Part shown: positions 21,644-24,967 of the stretch, in pieces | Numbering within the stretch: position 1 is the first letter of the stretch | How the letters are laid out: each line of letters opens with the position of its first letter | Source of the DNA: Verrucomicrobiota bacterium | GTDB lineage: Bacteria > Verrucomicrobiota > Verrucomicrobiia > Opitutales > Opitutaceae | DNA: 24,967 nucleotides | Assembly: GCA_023446735.1 (NCBI GenBank) | Contig: JAEXPQ010000167.1 | Location: 1 to 24,967 of the forward strand | Direction: 5' to 3' | Program-made: the position numbers and the translations under genes | The notes under the pieces: model-generated | The model's database searches: none | The model's input: the letters and a program-made list of their open reading frames with translations, nothing else | Told to the model about the DNA's origin: nothing

Positions 21644-21672
21644 TTACCCCACACCCACCGACTCTCCCAGCC

Positions 21673-24600
21673 TTGACGAAGAAAATCCTGATCGCCCACA
21701 GCAACCCGAAGGCGAAGCGCACCTTGACGCTGCTCCTCGCCGATGCGGGTTTCGACATCCGTGCGACCGCGAAAGCGGCCGAGGCTGTCGATTTGGCCAA
21801 GCACGAGACCTTCGATCTCGCGTTGGTCGAGCACTCGTTGCGCACGCCGGACAGCGACATGCTCGGGCTGATCCGCAGCGAACAACCGACGATGCCGGTG
21901 TTCCTCTTCGCGAAGGATCTCGCGCTGCCCGCGATCATCCAGGCGATCCGGCTCGGCGTGGCCGACGTATTCAACCAGCCCGAGGACTTCAAGGCGATCG
22001 TCGAGCGGGTGCACGGGGTGCTGCGCCCGGGCCAGGCCTTCGGCGGAGCGGACGCGCTGGCGGAGGTCGATGCCCTGCCGGCGGCGGCTCCGGCCAAGGG
22101 CGGTGCGAAGGCGGCCCCGGCGGCCGGCGCGGAATCGGGCGTGGTGGCCCAGCAGCTGGCCGCGCTGAAGGCGGAGTTGTCGAAGCTTTCCAAGGACCAG
22201 AGCGAGCTCGCGCTGGCCACGGAGAATCTCCGGGCGGAGCGCGAGGCGCTCCAGGGCGAGGTCGCGGCGCTGCAGCAGAGCCGGGCGCAGGCCCAGAAGC
22301 TCGAGGCCGAGACGGCCGTGGCGCGCGCCCAGCTCCAGAAGATCCAAGCCGAGGCGAAGCAGGCGCAGCAGGCGATCGCGACCCTCGAGGCCGAGAAGGT
22401 CGACATCGAGCAGGAGCGCGCGGCGCTCGCGAAGCTCAAGGCCGACGCGGCCAGTTCGCGCGGCAAGCAGGAACAAGTTTCGGCGGCCGAGAAAGCCGCC
22501 CTGGAGAAGCGGGCCGCCGAGGTGGAGGAACGTCTCCAGCAGGCCGAGGCGGAGCTGGTCGCGGCCAAGCAGGTCGAGACCCGCCTCGCCGCCGAACGGC
22601 AGGAAGTCGCGGCGCTGAAGGCGACGGCCGAGAAGGCCAACGCCGACGCGGCCCGCCTGAAGACCGATCTCGCGGCCAAGCTCGAGCGCCAGAAGGAGAT
22701 CGAAGCGATGGCCGCCGATCTGGCCAAACGCGAACAGGCGTTGGCCGCGGAGCGGGCCCAGCTGGCCGACCTTCAGGCCGAGGCCGAGCAGGCGATCGCG
22801 GAGCGTGCCCAGATTGAGAAGACGCGGAGCGAACTGGCGACCGCCACGACCCGGCTCAAGGAGCAGGAGTCGGCGTTCGCCGCGAACGCGCGCGGGGTCG
22901 AGGAGAAGCGCCGGCAGCTCGCCGCCGAGCGGCAGCAGCTGGAGGACGACCGGATCCAGCTCGAAGAACAGCGCGAAGGCATCCGACTCACCGAGAACAC
23001 GCTGGCCGAGAAGGAGAAAGCGCTGCGGGCCGAGCGCAACGAGCTCGATCTGAAGCTGACCCGTCTCGAGCGGTTGAAGGCCCGCGAGGCCGAGCTGGAC
23101 CGCCGCGACAAGCAGCTGGCGGCCTCGGCCGAGGCGGTGGCCTCCGAGCAGGCCGAGATCGAGAACGCCCGCCGCGAGCTCGCCGGGTTGCGCGAGGAGC
23201 AGGCTCAGGTGCGGGAGCATGCGGCCAAGGTCGAGCGCGATGCGGCCGCGCTCGCCGCCAAGCAGAAGGAATTTGCCCGCCAGCAGGGGCAGCTCGAGGG
23301 CGAACGCCAAGGCGTGGCGCGCCAGCAGGAGCTGCTCAAGACCCAGTTGGCGCAGGTGCAGGCGCAGGAGGCCGAGCAGGCCGAGCAGGCCGCGGCTCTC
23401 GCGGCCGACCAGGCCGCCGTCGAACAGCAGGCCAAGTTCGTCGAGCAAGGGAAGGCCGCGTTGGCCAAACGCGAGGCCGAGCTGACCGAGGCGACGGCGA
23501 AGTTCGAGACCGAGAAGGCCGCTTTGGCGAAGGCCCGGCGCGACCTCGCGGGTGAACGCGAACTCGTCGAGGCCGAGATCGCCAAGCTCGAGGAGCTCAA
23601 GCTGCTCAAACAACAGCTGGAGAAGACCTCCGAGGCGCTGGCCCAGCGGGAGGAGAAGCTCAAGGCGGCCGAAGAGCGGCTGCTCCAGGAGCAGACCCGT
23701 TTCGGCGAGATCAAGAACGCCGATGCGAAGCTCAAGCAGGACAAGTCCGCGCTTGCGATGCGCGAGGCCGAGTTGTCGGACCGCGAAGCGAAGCTGGCGG
23801 AGGAGATGGCGTTGGTCGCGCAGGCCAAGCGCAAACTCGAGGAACTTCAGACCCAGGAGAAAGCGCTCCGCGAGAACGAGGCGAAGCTGGCCGAGGAGGC
23901 CAAGAAAGCCTCGCAACGGGCCAGCCAGCTCGCCGCCGGCGAGGCGGCGCTCGAGGCCGAGCAGGTGCAGGTCAAGGAAGCGCAGGCGAAGCTCGTCAAG
24001 GATCTCGCCGAGGCGAAGGCCGCTGCCGAGAAGGCCAACGCCGAGGCGGCGGACCTGGCGGCGCGCAAGGCCAAGCTGGTCGAGCAGCAGAAGGAGTTCG
24101 AGCAGGCCAACGCGAAGCTTGCGGCGGATCGCTCGAAACTGGCGCAGGAGAACGCCGAGCTCGAGGGCGCCCGCGCCGAACAGCAGCAGTGGGAAGCGGA
24201 GCTCGATGCGGAGGCCAAGCGTCTCGCCACCGAAGCCCAGAAGCTCGCGTCGCTCGAGCAGGCCAAACGCGAATTCGACCAGTCGCGCGCCCAGCAGGAG
24301 GCCGATCACGCAGCCGCGCTCGCGGCGCTCGAGAAGGAACGCGCGGCCGCCAAGGAAGAATCTGCCCGGATCCAGAAGCAGCGCTCCGAGCTCGAGGCCC
24401 AGAGCGCCGAGCTCCAGGCGCAGGAACAACATCTGGCCGGGTTGCAGGAGGAGGCCGCTCGCGTGCGGCAGGAAGCCGAGCAGATCGCGGCGCAGCAGAC
24501 CGCGCTCGAGGAACGCGCCGCGCGACTCAAGTCCTTCGAGGCGGCCGCCCGCAACGAGAAGAGCCGCATCACCCAGCTCGAAGCCCTCCTCGAAAAGGAG

Positions 24601-24967
24601 CGCGCCGGGCTGGCGTCGGAACGCGAGCAGCTTTTCAAACAGATCGAGGAAGAGCGGCAGCTCGTCGAGCAGGAGCGCAGCGATCTCCAGGCCGCCCAGA
24701 CCAAGCATCGCAGCGAGACGATCAAGGTGGACAGCCTCCGGCGCTCGCTCGCGGACCAGCAGGCCGCGTTGGAGAAGCAGTCGTTGATGCTGCGTGGCCA
24801 GCGCGAGGAGATCTCGCAGCTGGAATCGACCCTCTCCGACCAGCGCGCCGAGCTGGAGCAGCAGGCCGCCGAGCTCGGCGCCCGCACGGCCGCGCTCGAC
24901 CGCGAGCGCGCGGAGTTGGCCGCCGGCCGTCCTGCCGCCGGGGCGGACAGCGCGCGGCGGGCGCAGG
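21673..24967 (+). CDS. Giant coiled-coil protein with N-terminal pseudo-receiver domain (3' end outside window)
   Basis: An open frame of 1,098 codons that runs off the window. It starts at TTG 21673; the first in-frame ATG (21859) lies inside the N-terminal domain, and an in-frame TGA at 21541 limits extension. Residues 2-118 have a response-regulator receiver fold (KKILIAHSN, FDLALVEHSL, MPVFLFAKD, ADVFNQPEDF), but every active-site residue is altered: the Asp pair is H9-S10, the phospho-acceptor Asp is E53, the Thr is A80 and the Lys is Q102. An Ala/Pro/Gly linker (about 120-155) follows. The remaining 940 or more residues are almost pure Ala/Glu/Gln/Lys/Arg/Leu coiled coil without Pro or Cys until the last 20. 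No membrane segment is seen. It is probably a cytosolic filament, scaffold or tether; function unknown. Confidence 0.9.
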   Translation, partial: MTKKILIAHSNPKAKRTLTLLLADAGFDIRATAKAAEAVDLAKHETFDLALVEHSLRTPDSDMLGLIRSEQPTMPVFLFAKDLALPAIIQAIRLGVADVFNQPEDFKAIVERVHGVLRPGQAFGGADALAEVDALPAAAPAKGGAKAAPAAGAESGVVAQQLAALKAELSKLSKDQSELALATENLRAEREALQGEVAALQQSRAQAQKLEAETAVARAQLQKIQAEAKQAQQAIATLEAEKVDIEQERAALAKLKADAASSRGKQEQVSAAEKAALEKRAAEVEERLQQAEAELVAAKQVETRLAAERQEVAALKATAEKANADAARLKTDLAAKLERQKEIEAMAADLAKREQALAAERAQLADLQAEAEQAIAERAQIEKTRSELATATTRLKEQESAFAANARGVEEKRRQLAAERQQLEDDRIQLEEQREGIRLTENTLAEKEKALRAERNELDLKLTRLERLKAREAELDRRDKQLAASAEAVASEQAEIENARRELAGLREEQAQVREHAAKVERDAAALAAKQKEFARQQGQLEGERQGVARQQELLKTQLAQVQAQEAEQAEQAAALAADQAAVEQQAKFVEQGKAALAKREAELTEATAKFETEKAALAKARRDLAGERELVEAEIAKLEELKLLKQQLEKTSEALAQREEKLKAAEERLLQEQTRFGEIKNADAKLKQDKSALAMREAELSDREAKLAEEMALVAQAKRKLEELQTQEKALRENEAKLAEEAKKASQRASQLAAGEAALEAEQVQVKEAQAKLVKDLAEAKAAAEKANAEAADLAARKAKLVEQQKEFEQANAKLAADRSKLAQENAELEGARAEQQQWEAELDAEAKRLATEAQKLASLEQAKREFDQSRAQQEADHAAALAALEKERAAAKEESARIQKQRSELEAQSAELQAQEQHLAGLQEEAARVRQEAEQIAAQQTALEERAARLKSFEAAARNEKSRITQLEALLEKERAGLASEREQLFKQIEEERQLVEQERSDLQAAQTKHRSETIKVDSLRRSLADQQAALEKQSLMLRGQREEISQLESTLSDQRAELEQQAAELGARTAALDRERAELAAGRPAAGADSARRAQ

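Noticed and set aside
20575..24708. A 1,377-codon open frame on the minus strand opposite natB and the coiled-coil gene, rich in Leu/Gly/Arg.
   Set aside because: It is the mirror of the coiled-coil's Glu/Lys/Gln/Ala codons in high-GC DNA. It has no domain and cuts across the natB gene and a structured non-coding gap; the plus-strand frame has clear receiver and coiled-coil features.

Overview
This is a very GC-rich window of bacterial chromosome. Coding is dense on both strands and Shine-Dalgarno sequences are mostly weak or absent; the clearest is before the ABC permease at 20201. Several gaps carry GC-rich perfect hairpins or long imperfect inverted repeats. Gene content and repeat style suggest Verrucomicrobiota, most likely Opitutaceae. 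That placement is inference from style, because the window has no rRNA or other marker gene. I see no tRNA, rRNA, CRISPR array, insertion sequence or prophage.

Layout. (1) From 8503 down to 76 every gene is on the minus strand. In transcription order: a membrane-anchored solute-binding/OmpA fusion, a two-helix membrane coiled-coil protein (GTG start), a PspA/IM30 homologue, a toxin-antitoxin pair whose ParE-type toxin is frameshifted, a membrane-anchored unknown, an intact VapBC pair, a two-part AAA ATPase and a small membrane-anchored protein. I read this as an envelope-maintenance module around PspA, a bacterial ESCRT-III relative, with a VPS4/FtsH-like AAA partner. Toxin-antitoxin genes and repeats have accumulated inside it. 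(2) 8504-8865 is a divergent, hairpin-rich spacer leading to a Tat-exported metallo-beta-lactamase-fold hydrolase (+). (3) 12389 down to 9876 (minus) is a compact operon of ECF sigma factor, zinc-finger anti-sigma factor with HEAT-like repeats, and exported DUF4097 protein, closed by a clear terminator. (4) A TrmH-type RNA methyltransferase (minus), an outer-membrane beta-barrel candidate (+), a Gfo/Idh/MocA oxidoreductase (+), an unknown protein (minus) and deoxyribose-phosphate aldolase (minus) follow as ordinary single genes. (5) 17493-21412 (+) is a four-gene operon of LytS-type histidine kinase, LytTR response regulator and a NatAB-type ABC exporter, matching the NatKR-NatAB arrangement of Bacillus. 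(6) A 260-base hairpin-rich leader precedes a TTG-started gene that runs off the window. It encodes a degenerate response-regulator receiver (phospho-acceptor Asp replaced by Glu) fused to more than 900 residues of nearly uninterrupted coiled coil.

Common theme. Much of the window concerns the cell envelope: PspA/AAA/OmpA, sigma/anti-sigma/DUF4097, LytS/LytTR/ABC exporter and a beta-barrel. The items most worth a second look are the PspA-AAA module, the pseudo-receiver coiled-coil giant with its leader, the frameshifted toxin, and the large inverted repeats in the PspA-cluster gaps.
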